A stretch of 64,000 nt of DNA. Origin: Zantedeschia hybrid cultivar (lineage: Eukaryota; Streptophyta; Magnoliopsida; Alismatales; Araceae). Both the position numbers and the translations under genes were made by a program. Each line of letters starts with the position of its first letter. The stretch's first letter is position 1. Below, one piece after another: positions 12,151 through 24,031 of the stretch. The stretch covers positions 42,149,980-42,213,979 of the forward strand of contig JARZZO010000004.1 in the NCBI GenBank assembly GCA_030544215.1. Reading direction: 5' to 3'. The notes beneath the pieces are model-generated. The model was not told the DNA's origin and made no database searches. It was given only the letters and a program-made list of their open reading frames with translations.

Positions 12151-13045
12151 ACTGGGCCTCTGATCACGTTGGGTGTCAAGCAGCACCGCGTGAACCCGGA
12201 AGGTATCGGGGTTAAGTAACCCACTCTTGGAACCTTTCCGCCGACAGTTACCGCGTGGATATAATCCTTCATTCGTACAATGATCTCGAGTCAACTTCGG
12301 GTATGGCGTGCTGTCAAACCCTAACCGGTCGACTCACTTGGATTGGATGCCGCTGATAAATATCGGAAAACTCCTTTCCCGATATTATCGTTCGCCCTGG
12401 CCAGGGACTTCCGCGCATCCTTCCTAGAGCATTCTCTCTCTAAGTTCCGGGAACGAATGATTCCTCATTGACACACAATTCCCTTCGACGGTATTCCGCT
12501 GTACCCAATCCTTGGCGTTTTAGAATCCTGTGGCTAGAGATTCGTAAACCAAGGTCAAAGTACAGAAGTCCACCGTCAAGGTATCCTTGGTGTCTCAGGT
12601 CCGAGGACCATCCATGCAATTGCGACAATAGAATCAAGCTGGTTGACAGTGAGGTATAATACCATCCAGCGCTTCAGTCGGATCAGTTCAGTGAACTCAT
12701 TCTCCAATGAGCACCTACAGATTCGTCTTAGTGTCTCCACACAAGTGACTTATGAGATCAGTCGCTCTCATCATATGAGCAGGAGTAATCTGTACTAGTC
12801 TAACCGGATATCCGATGTCCTTCTCGGATATCCTCCGACTATGAATGATTAAGAATATGTGTGTTTAAGTGATCAGTCTCATTAGTATGATCTCATCATA
12901 ATCTGATCACTATAGCACATATTCACGGACTTCATTATGAGACGATAATTAAGACGATTTACACACAATGAATATTATGCCATTATATTAATAAATGAAC
13001 GAGATTACAAAGTCAAATTGGCTTGTAGGCCACCTAAGACTAACA
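12151..13045 (-). mobile_element. Element A, 5' LTR, outer part
   Basis: Starts TGTTAGTCTTAGGTGGCC in element orientation at 13045 and is collinear with the first half of the D-type LTR. With 2472-3075 it makes one LTR split by element B. About 60 bp at the join are missing. Its outer end abuts the pol gene of element C, so A is inserted in C. Confidence 0.85.
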
Positions 13046-15405
13046 AGTAAGTCTTGGGATCATCATCCTCATTATAGAGTGTCCTAGAATCACTCCCACT
13101 GATATGTCCCACATATATTTTAGGCGGTTTAGGTACTCTAATAGACTTACGAGGTTTTTGTGTGTGTTCTTGAACAGGTTCAGAAACTGACGGTTTATCT
13201 GATAAACCTGTGACAGTCTGTAGGTCTAGAACTTCTTCTAGAATTACTTTACTCCCAATGTCATTTTGGAGAATATAATATTTTTCCAAGAAGATAGCTC
13301 TCTTGGAGACAAACACCTTTTGTTTGCTAGGATGATAAAAGTAGTAACCGTAGGTTTCTCTCGGATACCCCACAAATGTACATTTGTCAGTTCTGGACTC
13401 CAGCTTATCTGTATCATGTCCTTTAACATGAGCAAGACATCTCCAGACTTGAACATGCTTAAGGTCTGGTTTCTTTCCTTTCCATATCTCATACGGAGTG
13501 GATTCAACAGATTTACTGGGTATTATGTTCATGATATATATAGCAGAGCTAAGTGCATATACCCATAGGGATACTGATAATTTAGAATGGATCGCACCAT
13601 TTTCATCAATGTGCGATTCCTCCTTCTGATACACCATTCATCTGAGGTGTATAAGGAGGTGTAAGCTGAGAAATGATACCATTATCCTTTAGGTACCGTG
13701 TGAACTCAATACTTAAGTATTCCCTACCTCGATCTGATCCGATGGTTTTGACACTCTTTCTAGTTTGTTTCTCCACTTCACTCTTACATTCCTTGAATTT
13801 CTCAAAGGCTTCTGATTTGTACTTCATTAAATACACAAAGCCATACCTTGAGAAATCATCAGTGAATGTAATAAAATAGGATAAGCCACCAATGGCCTGG
13901 GTAGACATAGGACCACATGCATCAGAATGTATTAGTTCCAATATATCTTTGGCTCATTCTCCACTTCCAGTAAATGGGGATTTAGTCATTTTACCTATCA
14001 AACATGACTTACAAGTTGTATATGATTCAAAATCAAATAGATCTAAATATTCATCTTTATACAATCTTTGGAGTCTATTTTCTCCAATGTGACCAAACCT
14101 ACAATGCCATAGGTAGGCTCTATTCACTTCACACTTGCTCTTCTTAAGAGCATTATCGACATGAAGACTATCATGAGATACATTCATCAAGTAGAGTCCA
14201 TTGCATAAAGAAGTAGAAGCAACTATTTTATTTTCAACATAAATAGAACAACATTTGTTCCCAATAGATAAAGTGTATCAAATACTATCTAAACAAGTAA
14301 TATATATAATGTTCCTTATTATACTAGGTACATAATAACAATCATCTAATGATATATAGTTTCCAGATGATAGCTTGAGATTCACTGTCCCTACAGCGAT
14401 TGCCGCAACTCTTGCACCGTTAACTAGTCTCAGCTCCATCTTGCCGGTCCTCAACTTACGTCTTCTTGTCAGCACTTGTACATTGTTGCAACTATGAGAA
14501 ATACATCTAATACCTAATACCTATGATGTATGATCTCTAACTGACAAATTAACTTCTATTATATAGATACCTGAAGCGTCATGTTGCTTCACCTTTCCTT
14601 GAGCCTTGTCTTTGAGGTATTATTTGCAATTCCTCTTTCAGTGGCCCTTCTGATGATAGTAGAAGCAATAACCCTTTTCAGGTTCCTTACCTTTGTCCTT
14701 CTTAACAACCTTTGGCTTTTTCTGTTTCTTGCCCTTGCCTTTCCTAAAGGCTTGAACTGCCTTCCTATTTTTGTTGGTCTTACCAACCATGAGGACTTGG
14801 GGCTTTTCCTTCACAAGGTTTCCCTCTGTAGTCTTCAGTATGTTCAGTAATTTAGCTAGAGATGTTTGAATCTTGTTCATGTTAAAATTAACGATGAACT
14901 GTGCATATGATTGTAGAAGAGAAGCAATAACAAGATCAGTATGCATCTCCTTGAGAAGTAGAACCCCAAGAACATCCAACCTTTCAACCCACTCCATCAT
15001 CTTCAACACATGGGTCTACACTGAAGGTCCCTCTGCCATCTAAGCCTTGAACATATTCTTTGATATCTCATATCTCTCGATTATGCTCTACTCACCAAAT
15101 AGCTCCTTCAGGTGGATTATGATATAGCTTGCATCTATCGCTTTATGTTGCCTCTGCAACTCATTGCTCATGGAGGCAAGCATGTAGCATTAGGCCATAG
15201 TGGAGTCTTCCTTCCATTTCTCATATGATAAGATATCCTCTTCTGGAGTATCTAATGCTAGTTTAGAAGGAGGATCATCTTCCAGGACGTAGGCAATCTA
15301 CTCAGACTTGAGGACAATCTTCAAATTCCTGAGCCAGTCGGAGTAATACGGGCCTATCAATCGGTTGGCATCCAGTATACCACGCAATGGGTTATGGTGT
15401 GACAT
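13046..15405 (-). pseudogene. Element C gag-pol, badly decayed and split
   Basis: Starts at 15405 with MSHHNPLRGILDAN and is readable through Gag, a degenerate zinc knuckle (CFYYHQKGH), protease, pre-integrase (WHCRFGHIGE ... CKSCLIGK) and integrase to the IN-RT linker (DDPKTY at 13046), where element A is inserted. RT and RNase H should lie beyond A, off the left edge. More than ten in-frame stops break it, including DTG of the protease altered to GIR. It is closest to E2 in sequence (MPHHNPLRGILD). Longest surviving frames: 15009-14638, 14475-14278, 14190-13954, 13941-13606 and 13637-13046. Not expressible as a polyprotein. Confidence 0.88.
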
Positions 15406-15491
15406 TTCAGCCTACAGGAGATAAAATTGTAATTAGTAGATGTTCAATTATTAATATTAAAACAAGATATGGACTTTTATCTAGTTTTACT

Positions 15492-15906
15492 CTCACTAAT
15501 TTTCGTCAAACTATATAACCTTCAGGTATACAGAACAGGAGACGTCGACAGTCTCATAGTGGGGATCATAATCTCTAAGACTCATACATGATCTCAGGGA
15601 AATACAAGTATCATACTATGATCTTAGAGCAAACATCTCATGGTAATTGCAACTCCTTACAATATATGATCGTACTTTGACTCCCAGGTCTATAATGGTC
15701 TTGGAGAAACACAATAAACCATTATCCTTGGTCTAAGTTTTACCATCATTATGTGACGGAATAGATTAGGATGCAGCTCTTGGGGAAACACAAGGATAGC
15801 TGCATCGTTCCTCTACCCAATCTAAAGGCATCATAATGCCATAGTTTTTAGTTCCTTCATCAGACAGTGACAGATCTCGGAGAAACACAAGAAACTGTCA
15901 TCACTG
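15492..15906 (-). repeat. Structured leader of element C: junction and four capped hairpins
   Basis: The junction at 15492-15564 has inner hairpins GAGAC/GTCTC and CTGTATACC/GGTTATATAG. Hairpins lie at about 15583-15618, 15692-15725 (ATAATGGT/ACCATTAT), 15770-15806 (GATGCAGCT/AGCTGCATC) and 15865-15906 (TGACAG/CTGTCA plus CAGTG/CACTG). Here the cap is a different sequence, TGTGTTTCTCC or close variants in sense, shared with E2. Confidence 0.75.
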
Positions 15907-17687
15907 AATCGAGTCCTAAAAACTATAATAATGGAGAGCCACGCAGTACATTCTCAATGACTCGCGCTTCGGCTTAGATTTTAAGATGAAGGTTTTGTTT
16001 ATTTTAGTTTTGGTTTCATCTTAGGTGATAGTATATAAATATATCACATATATTTAATATATACATAACCTAGACATTTGATTCATAGTCAAATAAAAGC
16101 ATGCATCACATATATGTTAACGTGTGGTCATGGATAGTACAGTGTTTGACTTGAGCTATACAGTCAAACTCAACAATTATATTAAAAAGTCTGCAAACAC
16201 ATAGGCAATCTGAACTCCTTAATTTTCCTTCCTGGTTGTAGTTGTGGATCATCGTCGCTCCTTCCTCGGTTGCCTCGATCAAATTACATAAAAAATTTTC
16301 AATTTACATATAGATTTAAAGAAGGCCTTATGGCGAGTACATAATGGAGGGAGGTAGAAATACATCAGAGTATGAGAGAGGGAGAGGTTCACAGACCTCT
16401 ATTTATTAAAATTAAAAAAAAAAAAAACATACATCTATGATCTACATCCATACATCATCACATGAAGTATATATAAGTGCATATCTATGACTACAGTGTG
16501 TTTTACTAACCAAACCACATATGAAATAGCTCATCACATGCCTAAATAAAAGTTCTTAAAAATAAATAATTTTTTGGCTTTTAAAAACTTGGTTCCAATC
16601 CAAATTGGGTTTTGAATTTCGAAAATTCAATTTATTAACCTTATCATATAATTAAATCAGATTTAAAAGCATTAAACACACATCACATGTGTATATAATC
16701 CAAAATATTAACTTCCAAAATATTCCATGCAAATTAGAGCCCTTCTAAAAAAAATGAATTAATCTAACATCTAAATTAATCAATAATTAGTAATCTAATG
16801 ATTAGACTATTAATCATCTCCTGTAAATCTAACTCTTAGATTAGACTGTTAAAGTTAATTATTAATTTAACATTTAAACTAATAATTAACCATAGCTAAT
16901 TAACAACATTTGTTAATTCAAAAAATGATTAAAATTCATTTAGGTCCCATTATAACCAATTGAATAAAATCCTAATTTCAATTTTTTAAAAAAAATTAAA
17001 ATTTAAAAATAATTTAATTTTTCAAATGGGACATTGGTTTTAAAATAACTACAGGTGGCTGAGCCCCCTGGGCTCGGACCAGGGCTGGGCCCTAGGTCCG
17101 GACTAGGCTCGAGCCCTGGCCCGGTGCTTGGCTCGGACCTAGGCTCCCCCTGAGGGGGCTGCCTGGTCCGAGCCGGGGTCGCACCCCGTGTGGCTAGGTC
17201 TCCCCCTTCCCCCCTGCCAACCCTGGCGGCGCCTGCACGCAGGAACCAAGGGTGGAGGGGGGGTTGCCGGCGGCAGCATCGAGACTGGGGGGGCCGCCGG
17301 TCCATCGTCGGTCACCCCACCGGTGCTCGCTAGCATCGTCCGCCTGCCGGTGACCCCATGCAGGCCGATTGCCGCCGGCCAGGCCACGTCGGCATTGCAG
17401 CGATGCCGACGGTGGCCGGCAAGATCCTTGGTCACATCAGGATCCTCCCTGGATGCCTCCCCATCGCATGGGGATCATCCAAACTACGCCATCCTTGCAC
17501 TGTTCTTCGTCCCACGAAGAACACGAAAAACCTAAAAAAAATAAATCAATTTTGCAGAATTAAAATTAACTAAATTATCTGTGTTCATCCCATGAACATA
17601 ATTCTTAAAACAAAATCGAACTACTTGCATGGAATATAAGTAGAAAATTAAATTTTAGAAATCAAAACGACGAAGAACACAGTGGAA
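15907..17687 (-). mobile_element. Element C leader, upstream part
   Basis: Non-coding. A GTTTGACT/AGTCAAAC hairpin lies near 16135-16175, conserved purine and pyrimidine blocks near 16240-16400, an AT-rich triloop palindrome stretch at about 16765-16900, and GC-rich palindromic sequence at 17050-17480. ORFs at 17003-17573 cross that GC block and lack any recognisable domain. Confidence 0.7.
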
Positions 17688-17703
17688 CTTGGCTCTATAA
17701 TCG
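17688..17703 (-). other. Degenerate primer-binding site of element C
   Basis: Sits where the tRNA-Met site is expected but has several changes from TGGTATCAGAGCCAGG (minus strand reads CGATTATAGAGCCAAG). This agrees with the age of this copy. Confidence 0.65.
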
Positions 17704-17704
17704 T

Positions 17705-18026
17705 TGTAAGGATCGTTGTGACGGGATTGAGAAAACGCAGTAGAAATAAAATTTTTGGATCCTGTGCCATTTTTCGAATAATCAGAATGGATTAGAAGTG
17801 AAAACGATTTTCACCTTGCGCAGATTCGAATCCACATTTGTGTGGTTCCATCGGTGTGATGTCGCATAGCCGCGCAGGTGCCTGGCCTCTAGCGGTATCC
17901 ACATGGTCTTCCTCTCGACGGATCCCATCTGGTTGCGCGTAACTCTCCGTGACATACGGATTCGATGTTCCCGTCTGACAGAAGCGGAGCCAGCGGGAGG
18001 CGGAGTAGAGCCACTAGGGAGCGCCC
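17705..18026 (-). mobile_element. Element C, 5' LTR, inner part
   Basis: Inner end of C's LTR (TGTAAGGATCG on the plus strand), similar to the D/A LTR type but diverged. It ends with CGCCC (18022-18026), the left copy of the B2 target-site duplication. The rest continues at 27583. Confidence 0.8.
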
Positions 18027-19610
18027 TGTAAGGAATCGGCAAGAACGCAGCGGAGAATAAAATCGATTCCATTGTATCGGTTGCTGGGATCGTAAAACGG
18101 ACATTAAAATAAATGCGGAAAGAACGGTTCTTCACCTTTGCGGGGTTTCGAATCACCCGTAGATGATGCCGACTCGGTAATCGCACACGCGCACGATCTC
18201 TAGAGGTATCCACACGAGTTCCCGCAGCATATGTGATTTCCTCCTCCACTTGAGTGTTCCGACCAGATCTCAAATCCACCATGCGCGGAGAGAGACAGAT
18301 CTACTCTAAGAGAGAGAGAAGGAGAGAGAGAGAGGAGAGAGAATCTGGGGTGAGTAATTCGTCCAACCAACTTTTTACCCCTCCCCCTTGGCCCTCCTTA
18401 TATAGAAATAAGGATAAGCAAAATGATTAATCCTTATGATTATCCAAGAGTTTGGCCTTGGATAATTCTCCATTAAATCTTCATGTTTATCCTGCGGCTT
18501 TTCATAAAAACCCAGATAAGCATGAAATTTAACGTCTCTCACCGTCTGACGAGAACTCTTATGTGTGTGACCCTCTAGGCCCATATATCAGTCCGGTTGC
18601 AGGCCCATTAAACTTAGAACTGTTTCTTGAGTTTAATATTTATTAATTAACATTTAAACATCATATGTTAAATAATTAATTTAATAAATAAGTGAATTAT
18701 GATCTGATGATTAATTCACTTGGCCTTCTGATCATGAACAGCACCAAGCACTACCTCATGATCTCAGAAGATATAAGGGATACTGTTCCCTTCAATAGAA
18801 CCTTTCCGTCTGCAGATACTGCACAGATATAATCCTTCACTCATACAATGTCCCAATAACGCAAGGGTATGGTTTTATAGTCAAACCCTCTATCACATTA
18901 TCCAGATGGATTCCAATACAGAGTTAATATCTAGAAAGACATCTCTTTCATTTGATCCTGGACAGGGATTTCTGTGTACACATCCATAGGACATTCTCTC
19001 TCCAGTCTTATACCAAGAGTGAGTGATCCCTTGTTGTTCACTCAATTACCTTCGCAAGTTTTCCACTGTATCTGAAAGACCGATTATGGTGGACTTAATG
19101 GTTAAAGTCCACAAGTCAGAGAATCAAGATACAATGGTCCACAAACAAGGTATCATTGGTGACTCAGGTCAAAGGACCAACTGCTACTGCAACGATTGAA
19201 TTCCCTGGTTGACTAATAGGTATAATTACCATTCAGGAATTCTTATTTGGGTCTGTTCAGTGAACTCATTCTCTAATGAGCACCCACATGTTTGTCTTAG
19301 TGTCACCACACGAGTGAATGTGAGATCATTCACCCTCATCACATGAGCATACATAACTTGTGTCGATCTTATCGGATATTTAATGTCCATCTCAAATATC
19401 CTATGATCGAGAACTGTTTAAGACAATCGACTGAGGATATTGATCTCACTATCATGATCTCATCATGATTCAATATCCCATACATTTGTCTATGGACCTT
19501 CATTACGATAGTTGATTTGCGAGAACTATTAAATGATGAAATAATTGCCTTTATTAATAATTTGAACTAGAATGTACAATGATTGGCTTTGAGGCCACCC
19601 AATTCTAACA
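18027..19610 (-). repeat. 3' LTR of element B2
   Basis: 1584 bp, ends TGTTAGAATTGG...CCTTACA in element orientation. It abuts the polypurine tract. Confidence 0.92.
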
Positions 19611-19620
19611 TTCTCCCACT
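19611..19620 (-). other. Polypurine tract of element B2
   Basis: Minus strand AGTGGGAGAA against the 3' LTR, identical to element B. Confidence 0.8.
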
Positions 19621-19624
19621 TGGA

Positions 19625-21514
19625 CTATAGCCAATCACCCATGTGTCTAAGTCCCATAGACTTAAGGTGACGTTCTAAATTGTTTTGAGACAATAGCTTA
19701 GTCAAGGGATCTGCTACATTATCTTCAGATGAGACTTTCTCAACTACCATATCTCCTCGGGCGATAATCTCACGAATCAGATGAAATCGTCTCAGAATGT
19801 GCTTTGACTTCTGATGTGATCTTGGCTCCTTCGCTTGAGCTATTGCCCCATTGTTGTCACACAATAATGGAATAGGATCTAAAATGCTTGGAACTACTCC
19901 AAGTGCCGAGATGAACTTCTTCATCAAAACTGCCTCCTTGGCCGCTTCAGCTGCAGCAATGTATTCTGCTTCGATCGTCGACTCTGCAGTTGTTTCCTGT
20001 TTGGAACTTTTCCAACTTACTGCACCTCCATTTAACATGAACACAAATCCAGACATGGATTTGCTATCATCCATATCCGACTGGAAACTCGAGTCAGTAA
20101 ACCCTCGAAATTCCAAGTCGTTTCCTCCATATACGAGAAATAGATCCTTAGTTCTTCTCAAGTATCTAAGGATGCATTTCACCGCCTTCCAGTGTTCCTC
20201 ACTTGGATCAGCCTGATATCTACTAGTGACACTTAGTGGGTGTGCCACATCAAGCCTAGTACATAGCTTTGCATACATGATAGATCCTATTGCCGAAGCA
20301 TAAGGAACTCAATCCATGTATGCTCTCTCTTCAGGTGTCTTGGGAGACATTTCTTTAGAGAGATAAATTCCATGCCTCATTGGAACGAGGCCTCTCTTGG
20401 AATTTTCCATGCCAAATCTTTTGACTATGGTATCTATGTACATAGATTGGGATAAGCCAAGCATCCTTTTGGACCTATCTCTATAGATCCTTATTTCTAG
20501 AATATAGGTTGCTTCTCCCAAATCTTTCATGGAGAAGTTTTTGGATAACCAAGCCTTTACTGATGACAACATTCCTACATCATTCTCAATGAGTAGAATG
20601 TCATCAACGTAAAGTACCAAAAAGGTAACTGCGCTCCCACTAGCCCTTTTGTATACACAAGGTTTATCTTCATTCTTAATGAAGTCATAAGATTTGATTG
20701 CTTCATCAAATCTTAAGTTCCAAGTTCGGGATGCCTGCTTTAATCTATAAATGGATCTTTGCAGCTTGCATACCTTGCTTGAATGCTCTTTGGAAGTGAA
20801 TCCTTCAGGTTGTATCATATACACCTCTTCTTGAAGGTTCCCGTTAAGGAATGCTGTTTTCACATCCATTTGCCATATTTCATAATCATAGAATGCAGCG
20901 ATAGCAAGAAGTATTCTGATTGACTTAATCAAGACAACTGGAGAAAATGTTTCGTCATAGTCGATGCCTTGCCTTTGACGATATCCTTTTGCTACCAGCC
21001 TAGCCTTGTATGTGTCAATCTGTCCATCTGTCCCGATCTTTCTTTTAAAGATCCATTTACTGCCAATAGGTACTATACCTTCTGGCAGATCAACCAAGTT
21101 CCAAACTTGGTTGGCATACATGGACTAAATTTTAGAATTCATTGCCTCTTGCCATTTTTTTGATTCTTGACTATTTATGGCTTCTTGGTAGGTTTGAGGA
21201 TCATCATCCTCATTTAACTGCACTTTTGGTTTGCCATCATCGATATGTCCAACATATCTTTCAGGCTGCTTAGGCACTCTACCTGATTTGCGAACCTTTT
21301 GTGTATCATCTTGAACAAGTTCTTGAGTCAATGGTTCAGTAGATGAACTAGTGTTGATTTGTGAGTCTAGAATTTCTTCCAGTTCTATCTTGCTCCCACT
21401 ATCTTCTTTTGAAAGATATTCTTTCTCTAATAAGACAACTCTTTTTGCGACAAATATCCTTTGATCGCTGGGCTGATAGAAATAATATCCAAAAGTCTCT
21501 TTTGGATATCCCAC
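19625..21514 (-). pseudogene. Element B2 pol, linker, RT and RNase H
   Basis: Three frames in one reading direction. 21514-21125 is the IN-RT linker (GYPKETFGYYFY ... PERYVGHID). 21121-20309 is RT, with KGYRQRQGIDYDETFSPV, MDVKTAFLNG and catalytic LYVDDILL. 20278-19625 is the RT end and RNase H, with TIEAEYIAAAEA, a VPLL-type CDNNGAIA motif and the HILRRFHLIRE tail, ending MGDWL. The stops between them are single substitutions: CAG-to-TAG before SMYANQVW, and AGA-to-TGA before VPYASAIG. Otherwise full length. This copy shows the ancestral layout best and is the reference for B. Confidence 0.9.
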
Positions 21515-21793
21515 AAATCTACATTTCTCTGTCCTGGAATCCAGTTTATTTGGATCATGTCTTTTGACATGTGCAGGACAACCTCAGACTCTAACATGCT
21601 TAAAGTCTGGTTTCTTTCCTTTCCATATCTCATATGGAGTAGAAGATACTGACTTACTGGGAACTTTGTTCAACAGATATGCAGCAGTCAACAGTGCATA
21701 TCCCCATAAAGAGATTGGAAGTTTGGCATAACTCATCATTGATCGTACCATATCTAATAGAGTACGATTTCTCCTTTCCGATACACCATTTAA

Positions 21794-23543
21794 TTATGGT
21801 GTATAGGGAGGAGTCCATTGAGACAAAATACCATTATTCTTAAGATATTCTGTGAATTCTGTACTTAAGTATTCACCCTCTCGATATGATCGAAGAGTTT
21901 TGATACTCTTTCCAGTCTGGTTCTCAACTTCATTTTTAAACTCTTTAAATTTTTCAAAGACTTCTGACTTATATTTCATTAAATATATGTAGCCATATCT
22001 TGAGAAATCATCTGTAAATGAAACAAAGTATGAGTAACCACCTATACCATGAGTTGACATTGGACCACATACATCACTATGTATTAGTTCCAATAAGTCC
22101 TTAGCTCTTTCTCCATGTCCTGAGAATGGAGCTTTGGTCATTTTTTCCATGAGACAAGCTTCACAGGTTGCAAATGATTCATAATCAAATGGATCAAGAT
22201 ATCCATTCTTTTGCAACCGTATGATCATGTTCTCATTTATATGACCTAACCAACAATGCCATAGGTACGAATTATTCACATCCTTATCTAATCGTTCAAG
22301 AGATTTATTTACCAGACAAACATCATATGAAATATCAAGTAAATATAATCCATTCAATAAATATCCGGAAGCAAACAATTTGTCTCCTTGATAAATGGAA
22401 CAACCTTTGTTCTCTAGTTTCATAGAATATCCTTGTCTATCTAAACATGAAATAGATATGATATTCCTAATAATGGTCGGAACATAATAACAATTTATCA
22501 GTTCCAATGAGTCTCCTGACGGCATCTGAAGTCTTGCTGTCCCCACAGCTAACACAGCAACTTTTGCTCCATTCCCGAGCCTCAGATCCACGTCTCCGCA
22601 GTTCAATCTTCTTTTACTTGTCAGCACCTGCAAGTTATTGCAGATATGAGAAACAGATCCAGTATCTAATACCCAGGATGTTGATTCTCTATAAGACAAG
22701 TTAAGATCGATCATGAGTATACCTAAAGCTTCACCAAGCTTCTCCTTTGCTTTTTCTGCTAGATAAATCTTGCAGTTTCTCTTCCAATGACCTTCGTTAT
22801 GGCAGTGGAAACACTGACCTTTATCATTGACTTTAGCTTTGTCCTTTTGAACCGCCGGTTTGCTTTTCACTAGCTTCTTAGGCTTACCTTTCTTAAAGGT
22901 CTGTCCAGCTTTTCTTTTCTTGTTGGTCTTACCAACAAGCATTACATTTGACTTGTCTTTCTGGATAGTGCCTTCTGCTGTCTTCAACATGTTGAGCAGC
23001 ACAGCCAATGTAACTTCAATTTTATTTATATTGAAGTTGATAATGAATTGTGAAAATGAATCTGGAAGGGACTGTAGGATTAAGTCGATGCTCAGGTCAT
23101 TGTTCATAACAAAGCCGAGCACTGCAAGCCTCTCAATCCATTCTATCATCTTGACCACATAAGTTTGCACAGATGTGCCCTCGCTCATTCTGGTCCTGAA
23201 CAATTTCTTAGATATCTCATATCTTTCTGTTCTAGATTGTTCACCAAACAACTCTTGTAGGTGATTCAAAATGGTCTTAGGTTCCATGTTATCATGCTGT
23301 CGTTGCAGTTCATTGTTCATTGAACCAAGCATATAACACTGGACTTTGACAGAGTCCTCCTTCCAATTTTCAAACATCATTAATTCATCCTCGTTAGCAT
23401 TTTCACCGGGTTGCACTGGATCTGGTTGATCCAGGACATAGGCTAGCTTTTCACACCTTAGGACAATCTTCAGAGTCAATGTAATTTGGTCCCGTGAGTT
23501 TGTTTGCATCAAGTATGCAACGAAGGGGTTTAGGTGACGACAT
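21794..23543 (-). pseudogene. Element B2 gag, protease and integrase
   Basis: The natural start is ATG at 23543 (MSSPKPLRCILDANKLTG). An 11-bp deletion after the codons for NYID shifts the frame; the longest open frame then runs 23512-21794 (572 codons). It carries the capsid region, zinc knuckle CFHCHNEGHWKRNC, protease LDTGSVSHIC, the pre-integrase zinc site (WHCWLGHINE ... CEACLMEK) and integrase with HSDVCG. The second catalytic motif reads LRSYREGEY instead of SDRGGEY, so the catalytic Asp is lost, and the frame stops at TPPYTP by CAA-to-TAA. It once encoded packaging and insertion functions; now inactive. Confidence 0.9.
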
Positions 23544-23623
23544 AGCGACTTACATGGAAATATATAAAAATGAGCAGATAGTTCTTAAAATCTGATTTAG
23601 GACTTTTAATCTAGATTTAGGCT

Positions 23624-24031
23624 CTCACTATTTTTCGGCGATCTGTATGACCCTCTAATATACAGAACGGGAGATTCCGGTGATCTCCTAGTGGGGATCA
23701 GAATCCTTCGGACAACATGCATGTGACCTTGTGGTAGCACAACAAATCACATCAAGTCCCTTAGGCAGTCAACTCTTGACAGTTGCAACATTTGCAATAT
23801 CCGATCGATTTAACCCCTGAATCAGAATGACCTTGTGGTAGCACAACAAATCAAATGATTCAGTTAAGTTTATCCATCATTACTTAGATGACATGAATTC
23901 ATAGTGCAATCCTTGTGGTAGCACAACAAAACTACACTATTTGTCCATTCATCTTAATGACATCACATGTCGTAGACCTAGGTTAATTTCTAAATCAAAT
24001 AGACCTTGTGGTAGCACAACAAATCCATTTG
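23624..24031 (-). repeat. Structured leader of element B2: junction and four capped hairpins
   Basis: Junction 23624-23696; hairpins 23721-23752 (ATGTGA/TCACAT, perfect), 23819-23861, 23901-23940 and 23996-24031. Compared with B, arm changes keep pairing: ATATGA became ATGTGA opposite TCACAT, and AGTGTA/TGCACT uses a G-U pair present only in sense RNA. Confidence 0.75.

Noticed and set aside
13005..13637. A 210-codon frame read as one protein
   Set aside because: Its last codons come from the LTR of element A; the joint at 13045/13046 makes it a chance fusion of pol and LTR.
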